64,000 nucleotides of DNA from Bretschneidera sinensis (lineage: Eukaryota > Streptophyta > Magnoliopsida > Brassicales > Akaniaceae): contig CM043700.1 of the NCBI GenBank assembly GCA_023935145.1, forward strand, positions 40,404,620 through 40,468,619, read 5' to 3'. The notes below the pieces were generated by a model, which did not search any database, was not told where the DNA came from, and saw nothing but the letters and a program-made list of their open reading frames with translations. Below are positions 30,069 through 41,382 of the stretch, piece by piece (within the stretch, counting starts at the first letter, position 1; the number at the start of each line of letters is the position of its first letter). Made by a program: the position numbers and the translations under genes.

Positions 30069-32372
30069 GTTGTTACTAGCTTAGACTTGCAATCCACAAA
30101 TTTCAACTAATTATTAGAAAATCATGCTGTTGGCTACTTTGAAGTTTGTCCTATCTTCATGTGACAAAAATTAATGTATGACATGTATCACGAGAATCAT
30201 TTTAATTACTGTATTTGATCTAAAATTATTGAGTCTACGTTGATCAATGTTTTTTTTTATATGAGAGGACAATAATATGCTGCCTTCGGTAATATTGTGA
30301 TATTGGAGGTAGAATTATGATTTTTCTCACAAGTAAAAAGGAAACTTTATTATTAATTTCGGGATTAGTTTGATTATGAAATTTTCGATACATTGATTAA
30401 AAAAAGAAGATTGAATCTGAATCTTCTATATAAAAAACTCAAAGATAACAAATAGATAAAAAAATCCGAGTTACAAAAATTAAACTGCAAAACTTGACAA
30501 ATAGATTCATAAGATGCATGCATACTTTGAAAAACAAATACTATAAAAAAAGAATTGTTCAACAAAAAATGCAGATAATTTTTTGATACATGACTTGCTC
30601 AATGACAAGATAATGAGGATGCCAAGCTTAGTAATCAGGAAAGGAGTAACCATTGATTAGCATCTAATTAATTACCTAAGTTATGATCAATTCGAGTCCA
30701 CCTTGGATTTAAGTTGATCGAGGAATGGATAAAGATATCAGGAAACTATAATATAATCATTAAATTCTTTCTAAATTTGTACTTTCAAAAGGATTGTTTC
30801 AGATTAGAAATACTTCAGCACTGACATGACTACCAAGTGGAATTAATCTATACTTAACATACTTAAGCTAATCCATTTACAAGTTGCACAACTTTCTCCT
30901 ACTTTTCTGCAGAATTCTCAAGCACAGTACCAAGTTCCGTGATTAACTAAGCAAGCGTCAATATCATATGCATCCTATAAACTACTTTGTTTTCATGCAA
31001 TCCAGGTGATAGCATAAAACAGAAGTTAAAACATACTACAAAATTACTAAATTCAGGTCATAACTGTCTTGTTTAATTAGAAAACATATCAAGGCACATG
31101 ATCCAAATGGAGACATGGGGTGGATAAGCTAGTTTCAGTAATGTTGGTGTGGTGCTCAGCAGTATTGCTTTTTAATAACATACATATACTTCATCTCTAA
31201 GGCCTGATTCTCACTTAGTGTCTTCTCAAGATTTTAATGCTTACCTCAAAAGCCCAATTGCTCATCCCAACCCTTTTAATACACTCTGCAGACCTGCTGT
31301 TCAAATGTCAACAGAAAATATTCTCAATTTGTCATTGACTTGGTTTTGTCCAAGGAAGTAAATAACAATCCCAAGCCACAATGCATTAACTTGTTCAACT
31401 TAAAACGCATCACACAATTAAACCCGTATATGACTGGCACACCAGACAACCTGTGTCCATTCTCACATAGTCTATGCTACATGGATTTTTTTTACTTTAT
31501 CATGTCATACTCGTATCTGATTTCCGATACTCGGATAAAAAATGACACTTAGACACTCCAAATTAAAAGAAAACTCACGAAAAATTACAAAAAAATATAT
31601 GAGTCCGACACTCAGACACATACCTGTTTCCGACACTCATACCCGTGTCTAAATAACATAACATGTAGTCACTAACTCAGCTCTTGTTTCACTTCCAATT
31701 TGAGGAAAAATTAGTGAGCTGAAAGTGGTTTAGAAATTCATTATGTAAACAGAAGGAACTAAATTGCTATTTGCCAAGAGAATTCCTATTCCTATTAACG
31801 TAATTAGGCCTGCAATGTGTAACCAGAGATGAAAAGTAAGCAATTGAGGTCATGTTCTCTATACTGAGGAAATTAATCAGTGACATATAGTAACTTAACA
31901 TGGCCACCATTAACCAAAAAAGCCTTTTTATTCACAAAAATCACTAGTCCATGCTACTAACATATCAAAATATGACATCCTCAAAACAAGAAGATTCGGC
32001 ATTCACCAGGTAACAATCATTACATCCTTAACAAATCAAAACTGACAGCAATGTGTTAACATTTTCCACTTACAAGATAGAAGTTGAAGTAAATGTTGTC
32101 ACTCTTCTTCATCAACTAGTACTAAGATAATTATTGCAGATCATGAACTTGGTAATACCCTGCCAACAAGATTATCCCAAATGAAAATCACAAATTTAAC
32201 ACATTTAAAGCCTTATAACCACAAAAATCAATACAGAACCCAAGCAAAAACACTCACCTCCTCTGGTCCAACCAGAAAGATAAGCAACAAACTCCAGAGC
32301 ACAGACATCAAGACACAAACACCATTCAATTACAGACCAAGAACTACAAATTAAATAGTAACACAAAAATTA
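26007..32372. other. Long intergenic region, no gene seen
   Basis: Six kilobases of AT-rich DNA with short ORFs only. It includes a pure (AT)n run at about 30032-30065 and a stretch near 27280-28260 with many TTGGATTG-type repeats. None of the ORFs (for example 27939-28148, 29517-29708, 31340-31552) has a recognisable domain or exon-like structure. The right end is the 3' flank of the DOG1-domain gene. Confidence 0.55.
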
Positions 32373-32555
32373 TCAAAAACCAAAGTTCAATTCCTTGCTT
32401 TTCGGCATCTTGCACCTTTCAAATTCACTGAGCAATATTGGGTCCCTAAACCCAACAAGAAATTGGGCTAGACCTTCAAGAAACAAAGCAGCCTGGTAAA
32501 TACTTGTCGCGCCAACAATCTCCATGATCACACTCCTCCTCAACCTATTGGCATC
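32373..32555 (-). pseudogene. 3' coding part of the split DOG1-domain gene
   Basis: The last about 60 codons (ANRLRRSVIMEIVGATSIY, a hydrophobic segment with EGLAQFLVGF, and the C-terminus ending at a stop at 32373) of the gene whose 5' part lies at 49830-50552. When one copy of the 5-bp target duplication is removed, the reading frame runs straight across the insertion site (VFMDA then NRLRR). This piece therefore lacks a start codon and promoter of its own. Confidence 0.82.
32551..32555. repeat. Target-site duplication GCATC (left) of Tat element 1
   Basis: GCATC here is repeated at 49830-49834, on the far side of the 17.3-kb element. Confidence 0.9.
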
Positions 32556-33069
32556 TATTGATGCCAAAAAATTGCTATTGCTGACGTGGCCTGGGTGTTG
32601 ACGTGGCCTGAATTACTAAAGTGATTCTGCATAAACAACAGCGGTGAACTAAGAACCCTCGGAAGGAGGGGAGGGGGAGACCTCCGAGGGCGCTCCGATG
32701 CTTAAGTTAGAACGGGAACTTAAAGTAGGCCGAGGTCGAGTGCTTAAACTTAAAACAGTGTGGGTGCAAATAGCTCAGTGTGAATTCCAAATCGAGTCCC
32801 CTCCGAATTCCATACCTTAGTTTATTTATAGTCCTCTGAACGGGCATCGCCCACGTCTCGTCAGAGTTAAGGCATTAACTGCATGATCAGGGGATGGCGT
32901 GTGTCAGGGTGATGTGTGGCAGGGCAGCGTGTTGAAGGGTGGCTGTAGGGCGGTGTGTTGTAGAAGGAGCCCATGCATAGGTTTATTAGGCCGTTCCTTA
33001 TTGGGCCGGTGTGTTATAGGCTACATTATAGGCATTTCTTATCGGGCCGGAGTGTTATGGGCTATATCA
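32556..33069 (-). repeat. 3' LTR of Tat element 1 (514 bp)
   Basis: Pairs with 49273-49829. On the minus strand it begins TGATATAGCCCATAAC and should end CAACA; here the last bases read CAATA. It is shorter than the 5' LTR because that one has extra copies of a GTGTTGTAGGGTGGC repeat. Confidence 0.9.
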
Positions 33070-33085
33070 CAGACCCCCCACTTCC
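33070..33085 (-). promoter_or_regulatory. Polypurine tract of Tat element 1
   Basis: On the minus strand GGAAGTGGGGGGTCTG lies directly before the 3' LTR, the position where plus-strand DNA synthesis is primed in LTR elements. Confidence 0.75.
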
Positions 33086-33544
33086 TTGAGTACATTTATG
33101 TGCTTAAGGAAGTATTTGCAAGGTACGGTCTTTTGGATGGGAGGGGTGGTGTGCTATGCTTTGGCAGGGCTGAGCTGAGCGTATAGGGGCGATTCTTCTG
33201 TTCGGCCATGGAGCTCTGGGTGTCCGACCCTGGAGAAATCGTTACTGACTTGACACGTGGCGAGAGTCAATGCCATAGTAAATGGCATCCTTTGGGAACG
33301 AGTTTAGTTGATCCCGAGAAGCGAGAAGCCGCCTAGGGGAGCGTGTGAGTGGCCTGGGGATATTAAAGATTTTTTTTTTCTATGCTTGGATTAAGTGCCC
33401 TCGTTGAATGTGTTTTCTCTTCTTATAAAAAGAGGTTTCTGTTATCTTTTCTTTTAAACAAAAGCGAGCTTTGTTCTCTAAGAGTTGGGAGCCCTTGGCC
33501 TCACTTTCTTCTGAGAATCCTCACACTAATTTGTGAAAGCTCGG

Positions 33545-33721
33545 ACAGTAATGGCCCTGGAGAGGGAGGGGAGTCAGCAGTTCCTTGAGGGATTTATGGA
33601 AGCCAAGAGGAGGGTCAAGGTCATGTATCCGGAGGTAAACTCCTTTGGCCTTGTTCTGCTGGAGTCTGAGGAGGAAGAAGAGCCTGCTTTGGAGAGGGAG
33701 CAGCCTGAGGGGCAAGAGTAG
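33545..33721 (+). pseudogene. Second, partial copy of the antisense ORF 3' end
   Basis: A plus-strand frame reads MALEREGSQQFLEGFMEAKR and KVMYPEVNSFGLVLLESEEE. It parallels the tail of the antisense ORF near 37350-37430 (FLIGFNKAKR, then a shifted frame). It is therefore an internal duplication of the antisense ORF end, located between minisatellite and 3' LTR. After it come two direct repeats of TTTGTACTTCGAGG(C/T)CGTTAG (near 33874 and 33908). Confidence 0.6.
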
Positions 33722-34027
33722 CTGGGAGGGCAAGAAAAACATCCAGGCACAAGGCCGCCCATCCTAGGGGAAGAGCATCCAGGCTCAGGATGAGAGCAGT
33801 CCACCACAGGGGACGAAGAGGCTAAGACAGTTCTTGTTCTGAGTTGGCCTGGCCAGAATTGTCTGTTTTTTCTTTGTACTTCGAGGCCGTTAGGGTCCTC
33901 TTTTGTTTGTACTTCGAGGTCGTTAGAGTTTCTGCTGTAATCCTTTTGGAAAATTAATGAAATATCCTTCCTTCAATCTTTGCCTTGCATATATTGTTTT
34001 CCTGCTTTTATACTTTGATTTCCATAG

Positions 34028-35150
34028 AACGAGAGTTTGATCTTGGCGAAATCTTCGTCCGGCGTTTGAAGAACAGTTCAAACGCTTGGTCTTGGAGAAA
34101 TCTTGGCCGAGCGTTTGAACTAAACCTTAGACGAGCATTTGAGGAACAATTCAAACGCTCGGTCTTGGAGAAATCTTGGCCGAGCATTTGAAGAACAGTT
34201 CAAACGCTTAGTCTTGGAGAAATCTTGGCCGAGTGTTTAAGGAACAGTTCAAATGCTTGGTCTTGGAGAAATCTTGGCCGAGCATTTGAAGAACAGTTCA
34301 AAAACTCGGTCTTGGAGAAATCTTGGCCGAGCGTTTGAAAGTTCAAACGCTTGGTCTTGGAGAAACCTTGGCCGAGCGTTTGAGGAACAATTCAAACGCT
34401 TAGTCTTGGCGAAATCTTGGCAGAGCGTTTGAGGAACAGTTCAAACGCTCGGTCTTGGAGAAAGCTTGGCCGAGCGTTTGAGGAGCAGTTCAAACACTCG
34501 GTCTTGAAGAAACATGACCGAGCGTTTTCATATGCTCAGACTTGGAGAAATATGACCGAGCGTATGACAAACAGCTCATATGCTCGGACTTAGAGAAACT
34601 AGGCCGAACATTTTCATATGCTTGGACTTGGAGAAGTATGATCGAGCATATGATAAGCAGTTCATACGCTCAGACATGGAGAAATTTGGCCGAGTGTATG
34701 CAAAACTGCTCATACACTCGGACTTCGAGAAATTTGGCCGAGTGTTTTCGTACACTCGGTCTTGGAGAAATTTGGCCTAGCGTATTGTAAGCAACTCATA
34801 CGTTCGGACTTGGAGAAATTTGGCCGAGTGTTTTCGTACACTCGATCTTGGAGAAATTTGGCCGAGCATATGACAAACAGCTCATACGTTCGGACTTGGA
34901 GAAATATGACCAAGAGTATGACAAGTAGCTCATACACTCAAACTTGGAGAAGTTTAGCCGAGCGTATGCAAAGCAGCTCATACGCTCAGACTTGGAGGAA
35001 CTTGGCCGAGCATTTTCGTACTCTCGGATGTGGAGAAATTTGGTCGAGCGTATGAGAAACAGCTTATACGCTTGGATTTGGAGAAATATGACCGAGCGTA
35101 TGACAAGCAGCTCATATTCTCGGACTTGGAGAAATTAGGCCGAGCTATCA
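34028..35150. repeat. Palindromic minisatellite in Tat element 1, about 24 units of 49, 48 or 38 bp
   Basis: Left half (34041-34500): mostly 49-bp units with the core GTCTTGGAGAAATCTTGGCC and arms GCGTTTGA / TCAAACGC. Right half (34501-35150): units of 48 or 38 bp with arms GCGTATGA / TCATACGC, or GTGTATG / CATACAC. In each unit the arms can pair as a hairpin, in either of two registers. The tandem array gives rise to many overlapping false ORFs on both strands. Arrays in the 3' untranslated region are known from Tat/Ogre elements. Confidence 0.88.
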
Positions 35151-35439
35151 AGACTTTGAGAAATCGTGCTCATAGGTTTACTTCCATCGCGCGCTCTTGG
35201 GCTTTTGCATTAGACCTTATGGGCTTTTTCTTTGTCTTGGGCCATAGGTTCTTCTTTGATAGGCGCGATAAATAATGGTGGCTGTCATTAAATGGCAGCG
35301 CGTTGGGCAAAGCAAGGGGAGTGTTTTGATGATAGTTGGCACCTCGGGGTATAGAAACGGCGCCTTGGTGACAGCAAAGGGTTCGTCGCTTCGTTTGGAG
35401 AGCTGAGTTAATGCTCTTCGGTTTTGCTGCCCCAGCCTC

Positions 35440-35446
35440 TATATAA
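35440..35446 (+). promoter_or_regulatory. TATA box ahead of the antisense ORF
   Basis: TATATAA on the plus strand in the context CCTCTATATAAGAGG, 128 bp upstream of the ATG at 35575. It would drive transcription against the direction of the host element. Confidence 0.5.
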
Positions 35447-35574
35447 GAGGGTTCCTCCTCATTTAAATCCTCATTTACATTTTGAGAGGTTTTGAGCATA
35501 AGTTTAGTGAGAAACAGTTCAAGAGCCCTCAGTCTTCTTAGAAGTCACCCTACAAATTTTTCTTGGTGAGTAAA

Positions 35575-37460
35575 ATGTCTGATGATAGTGATATTAGTGG
35601 GGCTCTTTCAAGGGAGCTGGAGGAAGCATCCATTGCTTCCTCTAGTGATGAAGTCTCTTCCCTTGAGGTGGCCCTTTGTGATGGGGCTCTAGCTCTTCTA
35701 CCTTACAGAGGGGATGGAGAGGAAGATGAGGAGGGGGAATCATCTGGAGAAGAGGATGTTCAGGCGTCAATGATCATCAGGGATGATGCCATAGATACAA
35801 AGAGGGAGGAGTGGACGTTCGAAGCGAACTCCATCTCAAGTGTGGTGAAGGAGGCTAAACTCGTGGGGATAAGGATTAAGTATAGAATCCCCATGGAGTA
35901 CCATATAAGGGCACTAGGAGGAGGGGAGAGGGCTTGCGATGCTCTCCCGAGCCAGGTGCCTTATGAGCTGTGTATTTACGAACACCAGCTGAAGGCCAGG
36001 CTTAGGTTTCCTTTTCATCCGTTCTTTTGCTTGGTGCTCAGATACTTTGGTATCGCGTTAAGTCAACTAGTACCCAACTCAATCAGGCTGATCCTAGCAT
36101 TCATCGTCGTGTGCCAGGAGGTGGAAAGAGTAATGAACATTAATGTGTTCAAAGCCCACTTTCAACTAGCCCAACTTGGGCATACTGGGTGGGTGATTGT
36201 AAGCTCGAGGAGGCGAAAGAGGGTACTGAAGAATAAGCCTTTTTCCATAAAGAGGTGGAAGGGGGTTTCTTCTTCATTCGGAGTGCTGAAAGCTTCGAAG
36301 TCCCCCTCAATTAGAGCTTGGAGCATATTGGCAAGTGCAAGAGGCCACACCTCCTGCACCGAGAGCAGGAGACTTTGAAGGCGATGCCGGTTGTGCCCTT
36401 GGATATCGAGATGCTTAGAGATAATGAGGAACTCCGTAGACGTAGCCTCTGCCCTCACAGCCTCCCCTCGAACCTCGAGCATGGTAGCCATTAGTCTTTA
36501 AGTTTATAGCAATTTTGATTTTTTACTCCAAGTCATTAATGCTCATTCTTTGTGCAGAGATAGAGATAACCGCCATTGCGAGGGAGAGGGCCAAACACAT
36601 GGCCCGAGAAAAGAAGAGAGTTGCAGAGGCTGAGAGCTCTGGATAGGAGAAAAAGAAAGCTTGGGGCTCAACCCTGGTGCCCCTTGTAGTAGAGAGCCCT
36701 CTAAGGCCTCCAATTCCTAAGGAGAGGGCAGGTCCTGCCGCATTCGTTATTCCCTCGGGACCTTCTTCATCTAGGGAGGGGCTCAGGATGGTTGCCACCT
36801 TTGAGCTACGATGGGCACTGTGGGTGGATGATTCAGTGTTTACGTATCCAAAGGTTGCTCACGAACACCTTGTTATGGGGATCCCTCCACAGGATATGTT
36901 CAAGATTTCGACGAAGCCCCTCGAGGCGCTTTGCTCGGCCACGAAGACTGCTCTTTCCCAGTTATGGTTTGTTTCCTTTGTCTAGGATCTCTGATTTGTT
37001 TGTTTTTCTTTTGATAATGCCTTTGTTTCAGGTTGGAGTTCTCGGTGGGATCCTCGCCAGGCAAAGCGTTGATATAGATGAACGTTTGGCTAAAACTGAA
37101 TACAAGCTGGAAGAGACTCAAGAACTCATCCGGGCCTTATCTTTTTCCTTAGAGGCGGCCGAGAGGGCTAAAGATACTATCAAAAAGGAGAGGGACCATC
37201 GCCGCCGGGCCGAGGACGCCTTAAGGAGGGAGAGTGAGCTGCTAAGGGCCGAGATGGAAGAGATGGCCTCCAAGGCTGCAGCCAGAGAAGAGAAGTTTGC
37301 TGAGGCCGTCGAGATGGAGGAGTCCTTGCTAGAGAAGGTCGGGGCTCAGTTTCTGATAGGCTTCAACAAGGCTAAGAGGATGAGTCCCTTTACCCGGAGG
37401 TCGATTTTTCTGGTCTTGACCTGGGGCCCTCTCAAGAGAGTCGGGTGCTACGGCTGTTGA
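35575..37460 (+). CDS. Antisense ORF of Tat element 1 (putative gypsy-type transposon domain), probably spliced and decayed
   Basis: The first open stretch, 35575-36378, starts MSDDSDISGALSRELEEA with a Ser/Asp/Glu-rich N-terminus. It then has the block RIPMEYHIRALGGGERAC ... LRFPFHPFFCLVLRYFGIA ... LVPNSIRLILAFIVV. This pattern (IP-Y.. .PGP-ERAC, L-P.HPF, V-R-G--PSQL-PN) is the plant 'putative gypsy type transposon' domain (Pfam PF04195), whose role is unknown. Further pieces at 36677-36970 and 37031-37460 continue in plus-strand frames. The last is a long Glu/Arg-rich coiled coil (LAKTEYKLEETQELIRALSF). Splice-like borders (TTTCAG near 37030) suggest introns. It ends in decayed repeats encoding EGEAQEA-like units near 37505-37600. 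It lies opposite the gag-pol sense strand. Confidence 0.75.
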
Positions 37461-37869
37461 AGTTGAAGCAGAGGATACTGCTGTGGAAGGTGCTCATGAG
37501 GCTATAGAGGGCGAGGCCCAGGAGGCTTCAGGGGGTGGGGCCTAGGAGGCTCTTGAGGGCGAGACCCAAGAGGCTCCAGAAGGCGAGGCCCCTGCTTCTT
37601 TAGGATTGATTTTCTTTTTAAAATCTTTTTGTAGCCAAGGCTGATAGAGCCTATTTTTGTACCTTTTCTCTAGGCTTAATGAAATCTCAGAATTTTTGCT
37701 CAAACTTCGAACTTTATTAATTTTTACTCTACATTTTACTTTACTGATAGAATTTGCGGAGGTTCTCCGCATTCCAAATACGAGGTACTAGCTTGTCATT
37801 TAGTTCTTCGAGCTCAAAAGTGCCCATCCGACAAACTCTTCGGATTTTGTATGGGCCTTCCTAATTTTG

Positions 37870-40800
37870 AATGAGCTTTCCCGTGTGCCAAGGGTGAGAC
37901 ACTTTATTTTTTCGTAGAATGAGGTCATGGAGTTTGAAGCTTTGGTTACGAACTCAGGAGTTGTAATATCGAGCCACCCTCTGTTGGTATGTAGCTAAAC
38001 GAATTTGGGCTCTGTCTCGGGCTTTGTTGACTAAGTCCGTGTTCATTTGCAGGCCTTCTTCATTGTTACTTGGTTCAAAAGATTGCACTTGCATCGATGG
38101 CATCCCAATTTCTACCGGATGACGGCTTCCGATCCATATGTCATGAAGAATACAGTTTTTCCTGTTGGTGTTCGTGCGGTCGTTCGATAGGTCCAAAGAA
38201 CATTGGAGAGCTGGTCAGCCCACTGTCTATCCTCCTCGTCGAGTCTTTTCTTGATTCCTTAGAGTAGGGTCCTGTTGGTAACTTCAACCTGATCATTGGC
38301 CTGCGGATACCCAACGGATGAGAATCGGTGCTCAATGTGGAGGTCTTCACAGAATGTTTTAAACCGGGAGCTATCGAACTACTTTTTGTTATCGGTGACT
38401 AATACTCGAGGAATGCCGAACCGACACACAATCGACTTCCAAACGAAGTTTCGGGCTTAGTGATTCGTGATTCTGGCCAGTGGTTCTGCCTTGACCCACT
38501 TGGTGAAATATTCGATGGCCACAATGAGGTGCTTTCTTTGCCCAGTTTTCGTGGTGAACGGGCCTAGGATGTCGATCCCCCACATTGCAAAGAGAAGCGG
38601 ACTTGTGATTGAGATAAGGGGATTAGCAGGTTGGTGCAGCACTGGAGAGTATTGTTGACAATTTCTGCATTTCTTGACTAGATTAGTTGCATCCTCTTTC
38701 ATTTTGGGCCAATAATACCCTTGGCGAAGAACCTTGAAGGCGAAGGCTCGAGCTCCCAGGTGATTCTTACATATTCCCTCGTGGACTTCTCGGAGGGCAT
38801 ATTCGACCTCGGCAGAATTGAGGCACCTTAAGTAGGGCACAGTCAAAGCCCTTTTATACAGTTGTCCATCTATAATCATGTATTGAGATGCACGGGAGAT
38901 CAATTTTCTAGCTTTGTCCTTTTGCTCGGGGACCTCTCCGTCCCTCAGATACCGGAGGGTCGGGTCCATCCATGATTCTTCCCCTTCTACTGGTAGGATC
39001 GGGGCTTCGTTTATGCTAGGAGCGGAGAGGGTTTCCAGATAGATAACTTGAGTTATTTCCAGGTGTCAGGAGGAGGCCAAGTTGGCCAGAGCTTCTACTT
39101 CGGAGTTCTCAGCTAGCAGGATTTGAGTTATCCGGAAAGCCTTGAATTGTGCGGCAAGCTCTTTCACTTTTTGGAGATATTGGGTGAGCTTTTTTCCCTG
39201 GGCCTTGAATTCTTCCGTCACCTGACTCACTACCAGTTGGAGGTCGCTGAACACCTCTAGTGTCTCGACAGCTAGTGCTTTGGCCTATCTTAGGCCAGCC
39301 AGTAGAGCCTTATATTCTGCCTCGTTGTTAGAAGTTTTGAATTCAAATCTCTAGGTGTACTCAACTGCGAAGTCATCTAGGCTGCGGAGGATGAGTCCTG
39401 CTCTGCTTCCTGCCGTATTTGAAGATCAATCCACATGGAGAGTCCACCTATGAGGTGGTTCCTCGGATTCTACCTCTTTGTCTAGATCTGTGGATAGGGT
39501 GGTCTCGACAATAAAGTCAGCTAAGGCTTGGCCTTTTATTGCCTTCCTCGAGTCGTATCAGACATCAAAATCCCCCAGCTCTACTGCTCACTTTACCATT
39601 CTTTCGGATACACTTGGGCTATATAAAACCTGTCTTAGAGGCTGATCGGTCAAGAGGTTGATCATGTGCGCCTGAAAGTATAGTCGAAGTTTTTGTGCAG
39701 CTATCACGAGAGCATAAGTCATCTTCTCAATAGAAGGATACTTAACTTTTTCTTCGTGGAGGACTCTGCTAACATAGTAGATGGGTCTTTGAATGCCTTC
39801 CTCTTCTCGAATCAAGACAGAGGCCACAGTGCCTTGGCCAGCTGATAAGTATAGAAACAGCTCTTCACCCAGAAGTGGCTTAGTTAGGAGTGGGGGCGAG
39901 CTTAAATACTTTTTTAGCCTTTTGAATGCTTCTTGGCAATCCTCCGTCCAGTAGAAGTCTTTGACCTTTCCTAATGGCCTTGAAGAAGGGTAGGCACCTT
40001 TCTGCAAATTTGACCATAAAGCGATTTAGGGCAGTGATTCTCCTAGTGAACCGTTGTACTTCTTTCACGGACCTAGGGGGCCATATCAAGGATAGGCTTT
40101 ATCTTCTTCGTGTTGAATTCTATCCCCTTTTGGGTGACCATAAACCCCAGGAACTTCCCTCAAGTCACCCCGAATGTACACTTTGCCGAGTTCAGCCGCA
40201 TGTTATGCTTGCGTAGTACTCCAAATGCTTCTTCTAGATTAACTCTGTGATCCCAAGCCTCTATACTCTTGACTAGCATGTCGTCTACGTAGACCTTCAT
40301 GCTTCGCCCTATTTGCCCTTTGAAGATTTTGTTCACCAGCCTTTGGTAGGTCACACCGGTATTCTTGAGTCGAAAAGGCATGACCTTGTAGTAATACAAC
40401 CCTTGGTCAGTAATAAAGGTAGTCTTCTCTCGGTCTGGCCCGTACATGAAAATTTAATTGTAATCGGAATACATGTCCATGAAGGAGAGTAGTTCATGCC
40501 CCGAAGTAGCGTCTACCAGTTGATCAACTCGCGGGACAGGAAAACTATCCTTTGGGCAGGTTTTGTTCAGGTTGGTAAAGTCGATGCAGATCTGCCATTT
40601 ACCATTGGCCTTCCGAACCATTACTATGTTTGACACCCACTCGGGGTATTTTGCCTTTCGGATGAAACCAGCCTTAATTAGCTTCTATACCTCAGCATTG
40701 ATGGCAACCTGGCGTTCAGGGGCGAAAGTCCTTTTCTTTTGGATGACTGGCTTATACTTCGGGTCTACATTTAGGTGATGCTCAATGGTCCTAGGGTCAA

Positions 40801-41382
40801 CCCCAGGCATGTCTAACGCGGACTTGGTGAACAAGTCCCGGTTATTCTGGAGGAGGGAGGTGAGCTCTTTTATATGCTTTTCAGAGAGGTTTGATCCTAT
40901 CTGAACGGTTCAAGTGGGGATTTCCCCCATGGGCACTGAAGTCAGCTCTTCCACTGGTCGCCTTCTTATGGTCTTCATTTCATCCCTGAGGTCTTCCACT
41001 TCGAGGGGCAGGGCTTCTATCTTTTTCCTTTCCTTGATAACATTCAGATAGTAGAATCGAGAGGCCCTCTGATTACTCCTACTCCCTCATTAGTGAGGAA
41101 CTTAACTTTCAGGTGGTACGTGGAGACAACAGCTCTTAGTTTGTTGAGGGTGGGTCACCCGATGATCATGTTGTAAGAGGAGGGTTGCTTCACTACCAAA
41201 AACGTGGTTTGCACAGTAGAGGTCCGTGGCGCTGTTCCTGCGGTGACGGAGGATTATGCTCCCCTCAACAAAAACTGGAGATCCACCAAAACCATAAAGT
41301 GGGGTCGGGGCTAGCTCTAGATATTTGTCCTTAAGCTCCATACGCTAGAAAGCGTCATAAAATAATATATCCGTAGAGCTCC
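37870..41382 (-). pseudogene. pol of Tat element 1 (protease end, RT, RNase H, aRNase H, integrase)
   Basis: On the minus strand from 41382: end of the protease, reverse transcriptase with SNIVMVRKANGKWQICIDF (near 40600) and the catalytic YVDDMLVK (near 40280). Then gypsy RNase H (about 39588-40007) and a second RNase H of archaeal type (39066-39480, with FKTSNNEAEYKALL and ANLASS). Integrase follows (about 37900-38969) with its HHCC zinc finger (HEGICKNHLG ... CRNC) and DILGPF. In-frame stops and shifts are present, for example after MYSDYN, after WTLHVD and after LARITNH, so no full polyprotein can be made. The two RNase H domains support the Tat lineage. Confidence 0.9.
41378..41382. repeat. 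Target-site duplication GCTCC (left) of the nested gag-only element
   Basis: GCTCC recurs at 47388-47392. On the minus strand the site reads GGAGC, in the codons for the protease motif D-S-G-S-S. Confidence 0.9.

Noticed and set aside
33574..33807. 77-codon minus-strand Ser/Pro/Cys-rich ORF
   Set aside because: Complement of the Glu-rich antisense-ORF tail.
34028..35150. Possible CRISPR array because of regular repeats
   Set aside because: There are no unique spacers, the whole unit repeats, and the DNA is a plant nuclear retrotransposon.
34542..35275. Overlapping ORFs on both strands (for example 34542-34790, 34762-35055, 34710-34937)
   Set aside because: They arise from the tandem hairpin repeats, whose unit contains few stops; no start context or domain supports a protein.
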